A stretch of 64,000 bases of DNA from the NCBI RefSeq assembly GCF_016412875.1, contig NZ_JAEKPD010000008.1, forward strand, positions 124,001-188,000, read 5' to 3'. Positions 44,285 through 54,579 of this stretch are shown here, piece after piece (position 1 is the first letter of the stretch; the number at the start of each line of letters is the position of its first letter). The notes under the pieces are model-generated. The model saw nothing but the letters and a program-made list of their open reading frames with translations, had not been told where the DNA came from and did not search any database. This stretch comes from Palleronia pontilimi (GTDB taxonomy: Bacteria > Pseudomonadota > Alphaproteobacteria > Rhodobacterales > Rhodobacteraceae). The translations under genes and the position numbers were made by a program.

Positions 44285-45463
44285 ATGAAAAAACTTCTCG
44301 GCACCGTCGCCATCGTCGCTCTGGCCCCCGGACTGGCCAGCGCACTGGGCCTGGACCGTTCCGGCCAGCCCGTTTCGCTTTTGTTCGAAGATGGCAATGT
44401 CGCCGAGCTGAGCTTCGGTCGCGTGTTTCCGTCGGTCGACGGCCAGGACAATTTCGCCGTTTCGGCCGCCGGACGGCCCGAAAGCGGCAATGTCGCCGAC
44501 AATTACAGCCAGGTCGGCTTTGGCGTGAAGTACGACGTGAACCCCAAGGTGTCGGTGTCGGTGTCCTTCGACCAGCCCTACGGCTCGAACGTCGATTATC
44601 CCGTCTTCGACGGCAGCGAAGGCTCGATCCTGCTGGGCGGCACATCGGCGACCGTCGACAGCCGCGCGGTGCAGGCGCTGGGGCGTTACAAGATCAACGA
44701 CAATTTCAGCGTGCATGGCGGCCTGCGCTACCAAGAAATCCAGGCCGACGTGACGCTTGCCGGCGCCGCCTACCTGCAGCGCGATCCCGCCACCGGCGCG
44801 GTCATCGGCAATGGCCTGAACGGCTACAATGCCCGGTTCGACGATGACGGCGATATCGGCTACCTGATCGGCGCCGCCTACGAGCGTCCCGAAATCGCGC
44901 TGCGCGTCGCCCTGACCTATTTCAGCGGAACGACCCACAGGCTGCCGACGATTGAATCCATCAACGGTTTCCAGGTCGCGCCCGAATCGGTGACCGAGGT
45001 CGAGGCGCCCGAGTCCGTGAACCTGGATTTCCAGACCGGCATCGCAGCGGACACGCTTCTGTTCGGCTCGATCCGCTACGCCTGGTACGAAGACACGAAG
45101 GTGTCGCCGTTCGTCTTCGGAAATTCCGACGGCTCGGGCACGCGGTCGCTGACCGATATCGAAGACAGCTATGCCCTGAACATCGGCGTCGGCCGTCGCT
45201 TCAACGACAAGCTGAGCGGCTCGGTGTCGTTCGGATACGAGCCCAAGGGCGACGACCTGGTGTCGCCCCTGGCGCCGACAAACGGCTTGAAGTCGATCGC
45301 ACTGGGCCTGTCCTACAACGTGACCGAGCAGTTCAAGGTTTCCGGCGGCATCCGCTACGCCCGCCTGGGCGACGCGACCTCGGCCCCCGGCGGCAATGGA
45401 GTTGCGGATTTCGACGACAACGACGTGGTCGCGATCGGCATGAAGATCGGCTACAGTTTCTAA
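44285..45463 (+). CDS. OmpP1/FadL-family outer membrane channel
   Basis: A 392-residue beta-barrel that lets hydrophobic compounds such as long-chain fatty acids cross the outer membrane. The signal peptide is residues 1-20 (KKLLGTVAIVALAPGLASA). Alternating amphipathic strands fill the rest and it ends in the outer-membrane signature GYSF with terminal Phe. No acyl-CoA synthetase is nearby, so the substrate is open. A strong terminator follows. Confidence 0.85.
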   Translation: MKKLLGTVAIVALAPGLASALGLDRSGQPVSLLFEDGNVAELSFGRVFPSVDGQDNFAVSAAGRPESGNVADNYSQVGFGVKYDVNPKVSVSVSFDQPYGSNVDYPVFDGSEGSILLGGTSATVDSRAVQALGRYKINDNFSVHGGLRYQEIQADVTLAGAAYLQRDPATGAVIGNGLNGYNARFDDDGDIGYLIGAAYERPEIALRVALTYFSGTTHRLPTIESINGFQVAPESVTEVEAPESVNLDFQTGIAADTLLFGSIRYAWYEDTKVSPFVFGNSDGSGTRSLTDIEDSYALNIGVGRRFNDKLSGSVSFGYEPKGDDLVSPLAPTNGLKSIALGLSYNVTEQFKVSGGIRYARLGDATSAPGGNGVADFDDNDVVAIGMKIGYSF

Positions 45464-45486
45464 GATCGACTTCCGACGCAAGAATA

Positions 45487-45520
45487 CGGGCCTCGGCGCA
45501 CGCGCCGGGGCCCGTTTCGT
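45487..45520 (+). terminator. Intrinsic terminator of the FadL-type gene
   Basis: A 12-bp GC-rich stem (45487-45498 with 45503-45514, one G-U) is followed by TTTCGTTTCGT. Confidence 0.75.
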
Positions 45521-45606
45521 TTCGTACCCCGCGCCGGATATCCGGGCGTATCGGCCCGGACGCGACGCCCCTAGCCAGCGTCCGCGCCCCGCGCTAAGAG
45601 GCGCCC

Positions 45607-46473
45607 ATGATCTACAAGACAGGACAGGACTGGCTGAACGCCCCCGCCAAGCGCGTGCTGTTCTTCGGCATGTCGGGGCTTGGAAAGACCTATCTTTCCA
45701 AGATGTTGCGCGACGCGGGCGGGTGGTTTCACTACTCGGTCGATTACCGCATCGGCACCCGCTACATGGGCGAGCACATCGCGGACAACTTCAAGCGCGA
45801 AGCGATGAAGGTGCCGCTTTTGCGCGAATTGCTGATGAGCGATTCGATCTATGTCGCGTCGAACATCACCTTCGACAATCTTGCCCCCTTGTCGACCTAC
45901 CTGGGCAAGCCGGGCGATCCCGCGCGCGGTGGTCTTGACTACACCGAATACGTCACGCGCCAGGCCCAGCACCGCGACGCCGAACTGGCGGCCATGGCCG
46001 ACACGGTGCCGTTCATCGACCGGGCCCGAACGATCTATGGCTACGACAATTTCGTTTGCGACAGCTCGGGCTCGGTCTGCGAAATCGTGGATCCATCGGA
46101 TCCCGACGACCTCACGCTCAGCGCGATGGCCGACAACCTGCTCATGGTCTGGCTGAAGGGCACGCCCGCCCACACGGCCGAGCTTGTCCGCCGCTTCGAC
46201 CGCGCGCCCAAGCCCATGTATTATCAGCCGCAATTCCTGGCGCGGGCCTGGAGCGATTACCGCGCGTTGTCCGGCGACCCGCCAGACCGGGTCAATCCCG
46301 ACGATTTCGTGCGCTGGACCTATGCCCGCGCGCTGGAGCATCGCCAGCCCAGATACGCGGCCATGGCCGAGCGAGGGCTGACGATCGAGGTCGATCAGCT
46401 GAGCGGGGTCGACACGCCAGAATCGGTTGTGACGCTGATCGCTGATGCGATCGACGCTCAGGCGCAGGCTTGA
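45607..46473 (+). CDS. Uncharacterised P-loop NTPase
   Basis: I recognise this as a hypothetical ATPase type seen in Rhodobacteraceae, without known function. The 288 residues have Walker A GMSGLGKTYLS (residues 21-31) near the N-terminus, like small nucleotide or metabolite kinases. Distinctive blocks are HYSVDYRIGTRYMGEHIADNFKRE, SNITFDNLAPLSTYLGKPGDP, FVCDSSGSVCEIVDP and FDRAPKPMYYQPQFLARAW. The metA gene follows 57 bp later on the same strand. It has no membrane segment. AAGAGG upstream supports the start. Confidence 0.75.
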   Translation: MIYKTGQDWLNAPAKRVLFFGMSGLGKTYLSKMLRDAGGWFHYSVDYRIGTRYMGEHIADNFKREAMKVPLLRELLMSDSIYVASNITFDNLAPLSTYLGKPGDPARGGLDYTEYVTRQAQHRDAELAAMADTVPFIDRARTIYGYDNFVCDSSGSVCEIVDPSDPDDLTLSAMADNLLMVWLKGTPAHTAELVRRFDRAPKPMYYQPQFLARAWSDYRALSGDPPDRVNPDDFVRWTYARALEHRQPRYAAMAERGLTIEVDQLSGVDTPESVVTLIADAIDAQAQA

Positions 46474-46530
46474 GATCGCGTCCGTGATCCTTACCTGAAC
46501 CCACATTCCCTCACCGGACCGAGCCCAAAA

Positions 46531-47448
46531 ATGCCCATCAAGCTGCCCTCCGACCTGCCCGCCTTCGACGTGCTGCGCAACGAAGGGGTCATGGTCATGG
46601 GCGAGCGCGAGGCCGCGCGCCAGGATATCCGTCCGTTGAAGATCGGGCTTCTGAACCTGATGCCCAAGAAGATCCAGACCGAGAACCAGTTCGCCCGCCT
46701 GATCGGTGCTGGGCCGATCCAGATCGACCTGAACCTGATCCGCATGTCCGAGCACCAGACCCGCAACACCGCCGCCGCGCATATGGAAGCGTTCTATCGC
46801 CCCTTCACGGACGTGCAGCACGAGAAGTTCGACGGGCTGATCATCACCGGCGCGCCCATCGAGCACCTGGACTTCGAAGACGTGTCCTATTGGGACGAGC
46901 TGCGGCAGGTCATGGACTGGACCCAGACCAACGTGCACGCGACGTTCGGCGTCTGCTGGGGGGGCATGGCGATGATCAACCATTTCCACGGGGTGCCGAA
47001 GCACCTGCTGGACGCCAAGCTTTTCGGCTGTTTCCGGCACCGCAACCTGGATCCGACGACGCCGCTTCTGCGCGGCTTCTCAGACGATTGCGTGATCCCC
47101 GTCAGCCGCTGGACCGAGATGCGCCAGGCCGATATCGACCGCGCGCCGGGCTTGCGGACCCTGCTGGAAAGCCCCGAGGCGGGGCCCGCGCTGGTGGCCG
47201 ACCCGGATCACCGCTCCACCTATATCTTCAACCATTTCGAGTATGACGACGACACGCTGAAGCAGGAATACGACCGCGACGTGGCCGCGGGCGTGCCGAT
47301 CAACGTGCCGGGCAACTACTACCCCGATGACAATCCGTTGTTGCAGCCGCTCAATCGGTGGCGGAGCCACGCGCATCTCCTATATGGAAATTGGATTAAC
47401 GAGATTTACCAGTCGGTGCCCTATGACCCTGACCAGATTGGCCTTTAA
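46531..47448 (+). CDS. metA: Homoserine O-acyltransferase MetA, predicted acetyltransferase
   Basis: Activates homoserine for methionine synthesis. The 305 residues have nucleophile Cys142 (GVCWGGMAM) and the catalytic His/Glu region in [11 protein letters not shown]. Residue 111 in [11 protein letters not shown] is Glu; Gly there selects succinyl-CoA in E. coli, while Glu marks acetyl-CoA users. The product is therefore probably O-acetylhomoserine. The 3' end overlaps the next gene by 26 bp. No SAM riboswitch was recognised in the 57-bp upstream gap. Confidence 0.94.
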   Translation: MPIKLPSDLPAFDVLRNEGVMVMGEREAARQDIRPLKIGLLNLMPKKIQTENQFARLIGAGPIQIDLNLIRMSEHQTRNTAAAHMEAFYRPFTDVQHEKFDGLIITGAPIEHLDFEDVSYWDELRQVMDWTQTNVHATFGVCWGGMAMINHFHGVPKHLLDAKLFGCFRHRNLDPTTPLLRGFSDDCVIPVSRWTEMRQADIDRAPGLRTLLESPEAGPALVADPDHRSTYIFNHFEYDDDTLKQEYDRDVAAGVPINVPGNYYPDDNPLLQPLNRWRSHAHLLYGNWINEIYQSVPYDPDQIGL

Positions 47449-48403
47449 GACTGCCGTTGCGGGATTGCTCGTGGCGGGCTGCAGCGCGATCGTGTCGACA
47501 CGGACCGACCGGCGCGAGGCCGAGGCCGAGGCCCAGTTTCCCCCCATCGGGCAATTCACCGAGGTCGAAGGCCGCCGCGTCCATTACGTGCAGAAAGGCG
47601 ACGGCCCCGACCTGGTGCTGCTCCACGGCGCATCCGGCAACTTGCGCGAATTCACCTTCCGTTTCGTCGATCAGGTGAAGGACCGCTACCGCGTCACCGT
47701 CTTCGACCGTCCCGGCCTTGGATATACCGAGCTTGCGCCGAACCTGCGCGACCCGTGGGGCAATGACGGCGAAGCGCCGCTTCAACAGGCCAGCCTACTG
47801 GCCGCGGCCGCGCGCGCCATCGGCGTGGACAGGCCCATCGTGCTGGGCCATTCCTACGGCGGGGCAGTGGCGATGGCCTGGGCGCTCGACCATGCTCCAT
47901 CCGCGGTGGTGGTCGTGTCCGGCGCGACGCAACCCTGGGAAGGCGGCCTGGGACCGCTCTATACCGTGAATGGCTCGAAATTCGGCGGCTCGGTGGTCGT
48001 GCCGCTCATCTCGGCCTTCACCACCGACAACGTGGTGCGCGGCGCGGTCGCGGGGATCTTCGATCCGCAAGAGCCGCCCGACGGCTACCTGGACCACATC
48101 GGCGCCCCCCTGACGCTGCGGGCGGATTCCTTCCGGGCCAACGCGCGCCAGGTCAACACCCTGAAGCCGCACGTCATCCATATGTCGCAGCGCTATCCCG
48201 AGCTACGGCTGCCGGTGGAAATCGTCCACGGAACGGCCGATGAGGTGGTGCCGATCCACATTCACTCGGAAAAGCTGGTGAACCAGATCGAGGGCGCGAC
48301 CCTGCATCGCCTGCCGGGCATCGGCCACATGCCGCACCATGTCGCCATGCCGGCCGTGGTCGACGCCATCGACCGCGCCGCTTTCCGCGCCGGATTGCGC
48401 TAG
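47423..48403 (+). CDS. Alpha/beta hydrolase lipoprotein
   Basis: Predicted envelope-anchored hydrolase, 326 residues from the ATG at 47423. The lipobox LVAGC puts the lipidated Cys at residue 20. The triad is Ser in GHSYGG, Asp in HGTADEVVP and His in GIGHMPHH. A lid region lies between residues 165 and 235. The oxyanion HGASGN follows the first strand. The substrate is unknown. It starts inside the end of metA, so coupling with methionine synthesis may be only positional. Confidence 0.85.
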   Translation: MTLTRLAFKTAVAGLLVAGCSAIVSTRTDRREAEAEAQFPPIGQFTEVEGRRVHYVQKGDGPDLVLLHGASGNLREFTFRFVDQVKDRYRVTVFDRPGLGYTELAPNLRDPWGNDGEAPLQQASLLAAAARAIGVDRPIVLGHSYGGAVAMAWALDHAPSAVVVVSGATQPWEGGLGPLYTVNGSKFGGSVVVPLISAFTTDNVVRGAVAGIFDPQEPPDGYLDHIGAPLTLRADSFRANARQVNTLKPHVIHMSQRYPELRLPVEIVHGTADEVVPIHIHSEKLVNQIEGATLHRLPGIGHMPHHVAMPAVVDAIDRAAFRAGLR

Positions 48404-48454
48404 GCGCGCGCGGCCCCTAGGCTCGCCCGACATCCGCAATCCAAGGCACTGCCC

Positions 48455-49336
48455 ATGTCCCTGCCCTTCGACGGCGCGATCAGCCGCTTCCACGACGCGT
48501 CCGCACCCCAAGCCATTCGCGACGCACTGGCATCCGCCGACAAGAAAGACATCCTCGCCCAAGACTTTCCCTACGCGCGGCGCATGGGCAGGAAGTCCTA
48601 CGAAGACAATTTGGCGGCGTTGCAACACCAACTGGTCCGCCTCCAGGCGGATGTGAAAGAGACCGGCAAGCGCGTGGTCGTCGTCTTCGAAGGCCGCGAC
48701 GCGTCCGGAAAGGGCGGTACGATCAAGCGGTTCCGCGAGAACCTGAACCCGCGCGTCGCGCGCACCGTGGCCCTTTCCAAACCCACCGAAACCGAAGCGG
48801 GCGAATGGTATTTCCAGCGCTACATCCGCCATCTTCCCACGGCGGGTGAAATCGTTCTGTTCGACCGATCCTGGTACAATCGCGCCGTGGTCGAGCACGT
48901 GTTCGGCTTCTGCACCGACGACCAGCGCGCCACCTTCTTCGACCAGGTGGACGATTTCGAGAACATGCTGGTCCGCGATGGCGTTACGCTGGTCAAGCTC
49001 TGGCTGAACGTGAGCCGGGCCGAGCAATTGCGCCGCTTCCTGTCGCGCGAACGCGATCCGCTGAAGCAGTGGAAGCTCAGCTGGATCGACGTCGAAGGGC
49101 TGAACCGCTGGGAATCCTACACCCACGCCATCGGCGAGACCTTCCAGCGCACCCATTCCGACACCGCGCCCTGGACGGTGATCCGGTCCGACGACAAGCG
49201 CCGCGCGCGGCTGGCCGCGATCCGCGCGGTGCTGTCCCGGGTTGACTATGACGGCAGGGATGACGGCATCGTGGGATCCCCCGACGACAAGATCGCGGGC
49301 GGGCCGGAGATCTGGCCCTTCGATCTGAATGGCTAA
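48455..49336 (+). CDS. ppk2: Polyphosphate kinase 2
   Basis: Transfers phosphate between polyphosphate and nucleoside diphosphates. The 293 residues form one P-loop domain (class I length) with Walker [15 protein letters not shown] and Walker [15 protein letters not shown], and a lid region with [16 protein letters not shown]. The last 8 bases overlap the TetR gene, so the two are co-translated. Confidence 0.92.
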   Translation: MSLPFDGAISRFHDASAPQAIRDALASADKKDILAQDFPYARRMGRKSYEDNLAALQHQLVRLQADVKETGKRVVVVFEGRDASGKGGTIKRFRENLNPRVARTVALSKPTETEAGEWYFQRYIRHLPTAGEIVLFDRSWYNRAVVEHVFGFCTDDQRATFFDQVDDFENMLVRDGVTLVKLWLNVSRAEQLRRFLSRERDPLKQWKLSWIDVEGLNRWESYTHAIGETFQRTHSDTAPWTVIRSDDKRRARLAAIRAVLSRVDYDGRDDGIVGSPDDKIAGGPEIWPFDLNG

Positions 49337-49943
49337 ACGCGGCTACCATCATGGCAACCTGGCGCAGGCCCTGGTCGATGCGGCGCTGAAGCTGATCGAG
49401 GAAAAGGGCCCCACTGGCTTCACCCTGTCCGAAGCGGCCAAGCTGGCGGGCGTCACCCCGGCCGCCGTTTACCGCCATTTCGAGGGCCGCGAACAGCTGA
49501 TCGCCGAATGCGCCCGCCAGGGCTACGAGATCTTCGGTGACCTGATGGAGCACGCCTACAACTCGGGCCAGCCCTCGGCGCTGGCCTCGTTCGAGGCCAC
49601 GGGACGCGCCTATCTGGCCTTCGCTCGCAAACATCCCGGCCACTACGTCGCGATGTTCGAAAGCAGCCTGAACGTGCAGCGCCACCCCGAGCTGCACGCG
49701 GTCGCCGCCCGCGCCAACGGTGTGCTGGAACGCGCCGCCGCCGACCTGTCGCAGCATATCCCGGCCGACCGCCGCCCGCCGGCGCAGATGTTCAGCGCCC
49801 ATATCTGGGCCCTGTCGCACGGCGTCGTCGAACTTTTCGCCCGCAACTCGCCCGGCACGAACGTGCCCTACCCGCCCGAGGATCTGCTGGAAGCCGGGAT
49901 CGGCATCTACCTGCGCGGACTGGGACTGATCGCGCCGGACTGA
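49329..49943 (+). CDS. TetR-family transcriptional regulator
   Basis: A 204-residue repressor-type protein. The N-terminal helix-turn-helix (residues 10-56) is typical: [20 protein letters not shown], then [20 protein letters not shown]. The ligand domain fits the WHG-type C-terminus ([15 protein letters not shown]). The ligand is unknown. It overlaps ppk2, which suggests it controls that operon or links polyphosphate to another signal. Confidence 0.88.
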   Translation: MAKRGYHHGNLAQALVDAALKLIEEKGPTGFTLSEAAKLAGVTPAAVYRHFEGREQLIAECARQGYEIFGDLMEHAYNSGQPSALASFEATGRAYLAFARKHPGHYVAMFESSLNVQRHPELHAVAARANGVLERAAADLSQHIPADRRPPAQMFSAHIWALSHGVVELFARNSPGTNVPYPPEDLLEAGIGIYLRGLGLIAPD

Positions 49944-49972
49944 CCGGTGCGCTGCGAGATCATTTGGGATGG

Positions 49973-50049
<77 letters not shown>

Positions 50050-50058
50050 TTGCAGGTC

Positions 50059-50087
50059 TTCCTAGCGTCGGGCGCCCAGGCCCGCAA
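50059..50087 (-). promoter_or_regulatory. Promoter of tRNA-Arg
   Basis: On the minus strand, TTGCGG (50087-50082), 17-base spacer, TAGGAA (50064-50059), ten bases before the mature tRNA 5' end. Confidence 0.5.
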
Positions 50088-50095
50088 CGGCAAAG

Positions 50096-51316
<1,221 letters not shown>

Positions 51317-51328
51317 GGGAAGAACCTC

Positions 51329-51922
51329 CTACCGGGGGACAGTTACGCCCACCAGCGTCAGCAGGAAAGAGAGGCCAAGTGCCACACCTATGAGCACCAT
51401 CACGATCATTCCGAACACCTTGCCCAAGTTGTCGAAGCCATGCAGCTCGGCGATGAAGTTCGTGAGCAGCCAGAAGAACAGGACCATGCCCGCCAGCAGG
51501 ATCAGGCCCGCCAGTGGCGGCACCAGCAGCATCGCGACGAATTGCAGGATCTGCAGGCACATCATGATGAACTGCACCCAGGCCACGGCGAGGATCGCGT
51601 CGGGAAAGCGGCCCTTGCCGCCGAACGAGCGGCCGATCCAGTCGATCAGGAAGACCGACACCACCAGGATCGCCATCTGGATCAGTCCCAATGTCAGGGG
51701 CGTCAACAAAAGCGGGCGGGCTCCGTCGGCAGGCAGCATGGCGACCAGCACCAGGTTGCTGACTTCGCCCACGAAGATCGACAGCACGACGACCAGCAGC
51801 AGCGTCTGCCACAGCGTGACGCGGTCGATCTTCAGCGCCATGAGCCGCGCGAAGGTCGGACGGGGTGCGCGCAGCGTGTCGCGCACGAGCCCGGCCAGGT
51901 TTGGGATCGACAGAAGGCTCAT
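51329..51922 (-). CDS. Yip1-domain membrane protein 1 in suf operon
   Basis: A 197-residue integral membrane protein with five predicted helices (about 32-52, 70-92, 105-125, 130-155, 170-193). The layout and the short amphipathic N-terminus (LAGLVRDTLRAPRPTFARLM) fit the Yip1 family. The ATG at 51922 overlaps the upstream gene stop by 4 bp. Membership of the suf transcription unit is clear from spacing; a role in Fe-S assembly is not established. Confidence 0.75.
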   Translation of the reverse strand: MSLLSIPNLAGLVRDTLRAPRPTFARLMALKIDRVTLWQTLLLVVVLSIFVGEVSNLVLVAMLPADGARPLLLTPLTLGLIQMAILVVSVFLIDWIGRSFGGKGRFPDAILAVAWVQFIMMCLQILQFVAMLLVPPLAGLILLAGMVLFFWLLTNFIAELHGFDNLGKVFGMIVMVLIGVALGLSFLLTLVGVTVPR

Positions 51923-52416
51923 GCCGCGTCTCCGAATTCGACCGCGTAGAGCCCGGCCAGCCAAAGCGCCAGGAACGCCACGAACGCCACCAGTCCCGTC
52001 AGGTTCAGGGCCGCACCGGCGCCGATGAAGCCCGCGACCAGGCCCCAAAGCAGCCAGAACGGCACCGCCGCCAGCAATGCCCAGAAGAGCGCCATTCGCG
52101 CTTCAAGGTAAGTCGCCTTGCCGCCGAACAGCCGCGCGATGACGTGACTGATCCCGGCGATCCCGTAAAGGACCAGCGGCGCGATGAAGAGCCAGCCCAA
52201 AAGCGCGCCGCCCACCAGCATGTCCAGCTCCTGGCCGGACAGATGCGCCTCGCGCGATAGGCGCGGCCATTGGCCCACGAAGATCAGCCCGCAGGCCAAC
52301 ATCAGCGTGACCAGCGCCCGCGCCTCGCCGCGACCGTCACCGGTGCCCGCCATCCTGCGGCGCAGCACCGGTCCGGGTCCGCGGTAGCTGGCCAGTATGT
52401 CGCCGGTCAGCGCCAC
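51919..52416 (-). CDS. Yip1-domain membrane protein 2 in suf operon
   Basis: A 165-residue protein with four membrane helices from about residue 35. The start is a GTG at 52416, one base after the sufD stop codon, with no conserved N-terminus further upstream. It resembles the next gene in topology, and the pair probably arose by duplication or forms a hetero-oligomer. LFGGKATYLEARMALFWALL and similar segments mark the family. Function is unknown. Confidence 0.7.
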   Translation of the reverse strand: MALTGDILASYRGPGPVLRRRMAGTGDGRGEARALVTLMLACGLIFVGQWPRLSREAHLSGQELDMLVGGALLGWLFIAPLVLYGIAGISHVIARLFGGKATYLEARMALFWALLAAVPFWLLWGLVAGFIGAGAALNLTGLVAFVAFLALWLAGLYAVEFGDAA

Positions 52417-52417
52417 C

Positions 52418-53716
52418 TCAGCCCGCGTGCCGCGCGAGCCAGGCGTCAAGCCGCTCCGCGATCTCGCTGGCGATGTCCTTGTCGTCGATTTCTTCCAGCG
52501 TCTCGGCCAGGAAGGACAGGACCAGCAGATCCTCGGCACGGGCCTTCGGCACGCCGCGCGACCGCAGGTAGAACAGCGCATCCTCGTCGATGGCGCCCGT
52601 GGTCGAGCCGTGCGAGCACACCACGTCGTCGGCGTAGATCTCGAGCTCGGGCTTGGCCAGGAACTGGCTGTCGTCGTCCAGCAGAAGCGACTGGCTGATC
52701 TGGTAGCCGTCGGTCTTCTGGGCGTCCTTCTTCACCAGGATCTTGCCCTGGAACACGCCCACGGCGCCGTTCTTCAGCACCTTCTTGAACACCTGGCGGC
52801 TTTCACAGCGCAGCGCGTCGTGGGTGACGAAGACGGTGTCGTCGTGATGCATGGGATCCGTCTTGGCATCGCCGATGGCCGCGCCCGCCACGTGGGCCAC
52901 GCTGTCATCGCCCAGGAATTCCACGACGTGCTCGTTGCGGGTCAGCGCCCCATTGGCGGTCAGAGTGAAGGATTTGAACGTGGCATTCGCCCCCAGCCGT
53001 GCGAAGGACGCCGTCGCCGCGCGACGGTCGTGGTTGCGGCCCTGGGTGCGGACGTGATGCAGCGTCGCACCATCCGCGATGTCCGCCTCGAGCACGGTGT
53101 TGAACCGCGCGGCGACCGGCCCGGATTCGAGCAGCGTCAGTTCGGCGCCCTCGGTCAGTTGCACCACGTGGTGCAGGATGGCGTCCGATCCCGCGTCGCG
53201 GTGGTCATAGACGATCTGGACGGGACGGCTGACCCGGCCCGTGACCCTCAGCAGAACGCCATCGCTTGCGAAAGCGGTGTTCAGCGCCGTCAGGGGGCGT
53301 TCGACCGGGTTCTGGCCACGGGCTTCCAGGTGGCCGTAAAGCTCGCGCGCCCAGTGGATATCGGCTTGCCCCGCATCGGCCAGCCGCGCGATCTCGACGC
53401 CCTCGAGCGCAAGCGCGTCCGACGCATCGGCGTTGAACACGCCGTCCACGAACACGATTTTCAGCGTGTCCCTGTCCGCGTAAAGCGGGGTTTCGTCGGA
53501 CACGTCCATGGGCGCGGCCGCCACCGGCGCGACGGCGTTGAAATCGCGCGGGCTGGTGAAGCGCCAGTACTCGTCGCGCGGTTGCGGCAGGCCCATCTGC
53601 TTCAGGCGTCCCACCGCTTCCTGCCGGGCGCCAAGGCTCCAGCCCGTGTCGGTCGGCAGCGACAGATCCGCCAGACGGGCGTCGGTAGCGTCCTGCTTGG
53701 GTTTCGCCAGCGCCAT
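52418..53716 (-). CDS. sufD: Fe-S cluster assembly protein SufD
   Basis: Subunit of the SufBCD scaffold. The 432 residues have the right-handed beta-helix core and the C-terminal helical domain with the conserved His in VVCSHGSTTGAIDEDALFYL. The N-terminus contains RDEYWRFTSPRDFN, a typical SufD motif. The ATG at 53716 overlaps the sufC stop by one base (TGATG). Confidence 0.95.
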   Translation of the reverse strand: MALAKPKQDATDARLADLSLPTDTGWSLGARQEAVGRLKQMGLPQPRDEYWRFTSPRDFNAVAPVAAAPMDVSDETPLYADRDTLKIVFVDGVFNADASDALALEGVEIARLADAGQADIHWARELYGHLEARGQNPVERPLTALNTAFASDGVLLRVTGRVSRPVQIVYDHRDAGSDAILHHVVQLTEGAELTLLESGPVAARFNTVLEADIADGATLHHVRTQGRNHDRRAATASFARLGANATFKSFTLTANGALTRNEHVVEFLGDDSVAHVAGAAIGDAKTDPMHHDDTVFVTHDALRCESRQVFKKVLKNGAVGVFQGKILVKKDAQKTDGYQISQSLLLDDDSQFLAKPELEIYADDVVCSHGSTTGAIDEDALFYLRSRGVPKARAEDLLVLSFLAETLEEIDDKDIASEIAERLDAWLARHAG

Positions 53717-54471
53717 CAAGCCGTCTCCGCCAACAGATCGGCATAGCCATTGCGCTCGACCTCGAGCGCCAGTTCGGGACCGCCCGTCTTGATGATCCGG
53801 CCGTCGGACATGATGTGGACGACATCGGGTTCGATATGATCCAGAAGACGTTGATAATGCGTGATAACCAGGAATGCGCGATTTTCGTCGCGCAGCGCGT
53901 TCACGCCCTGGGCCACCAGCTTCATCGCGTCGACGTCAAGACCCGAATCGGTCTCATCCAGGATGCACATCTTCGGCTCGAGCATGGCCATCTGCAGGAT
54001 CTCGTTACGCTTCTTCTCGCCGCCCGAGAAGCCCACGTTGACCGGGCGCTTCAGCATGTCGGCGTCGATCTGCAGCTCCTTCGCCTTGGCGCGCACCAGT
54101 TTCAGGAAGTCGGCGGCGTTGATCTCGTCCTGGCCGCGGGCCTTGCGTTGCGCGTTCATCGCCGTGCGCAGGAACGTCATGTTGCCCACGCCCGGGATCT
54201 CGACGGGATACTGAAAGGCCAGGAACATGCCCGCCGCCGCGCGCTCTTCGGGGTCCATCTCGAGGATGTCCTCACCTTCGAGCGTCGCCGTGCCGTCGGT
54301 CACTTCGTAGCCGCCGCGCCCCGAAAGGACGTAGCTCAGCGTCGACTTGCCCGAACCGTTCGGGCCCATGATCGCGTGCACCTTGCCGGCCTCGACCGTC
54401 AGGTCCACGCCCTTGAGGATTTGTTTATCCTCTTCTTCCAGTTTCACGTGCAGGTTCTTGATCTCAAGCAT
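53716..54471 (-). CDS. sufC: Fe-S cluster assembly ATPase SufC
   Basis: ABC-type ATPase that drives the conformational change of SufB-SufD. The 251 residues have Walker A GPNGSGKST (Lys42), the Q-loop in FLAFQYPVEIPG, signature FSGGEKKRNEI and Walker B CILDETDSGLDVDA, with the SufC-type ITHYQRLL H-loop. It lies 108 bp after the FkbM gene, a gap with a weak hairpin. Confidence 0.96.
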   Translation of the reverse strand: MLEIKNLHVKLEEEDKQILKGVDLTVEAGKVHAIMGPNGSGKSTLSYVLSGRGGYEVTDGTATLEGEDILEMDPEERAAAGMFLAFQYPVEIPGVGNMTFLRTAMNAQRKARGQDEINAADFLKLVRAKAKELQIDADMLKRPVNVGFSGGEKKRNEILQMAMLEPKMCILDETDSGLDVDAMKLVAQGVNALRDENRAFLVITHYQRLLDHIEPDVVHIMSDGRIIKTGGPELALEVERNGYADLLAETA

Positions 54472-54553
54472 GTCTCGTCTCTTTCGTCTGCGGTCTCCGG
54501 TCGGGCCGGGTCCATTTCGGTGTGGTCCTATCAAGGACCGGCTCGGGTCTAAA

Positions 54554-54573
54554 GGGCGCTTTCGCGCGCGCCC
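54554..54573 (-). terminator. Weak hairpin between fkbM and sufC
   Basis: GGGCGC (54554-54559) pairs with GCGCCC (54568-54573). On the minus strand it is followed only by TTT. It may reduce read-through into sufC or stabilise the upstream message. Confidence 0.3.
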
Positions 54574-54579
54574 GGAACT

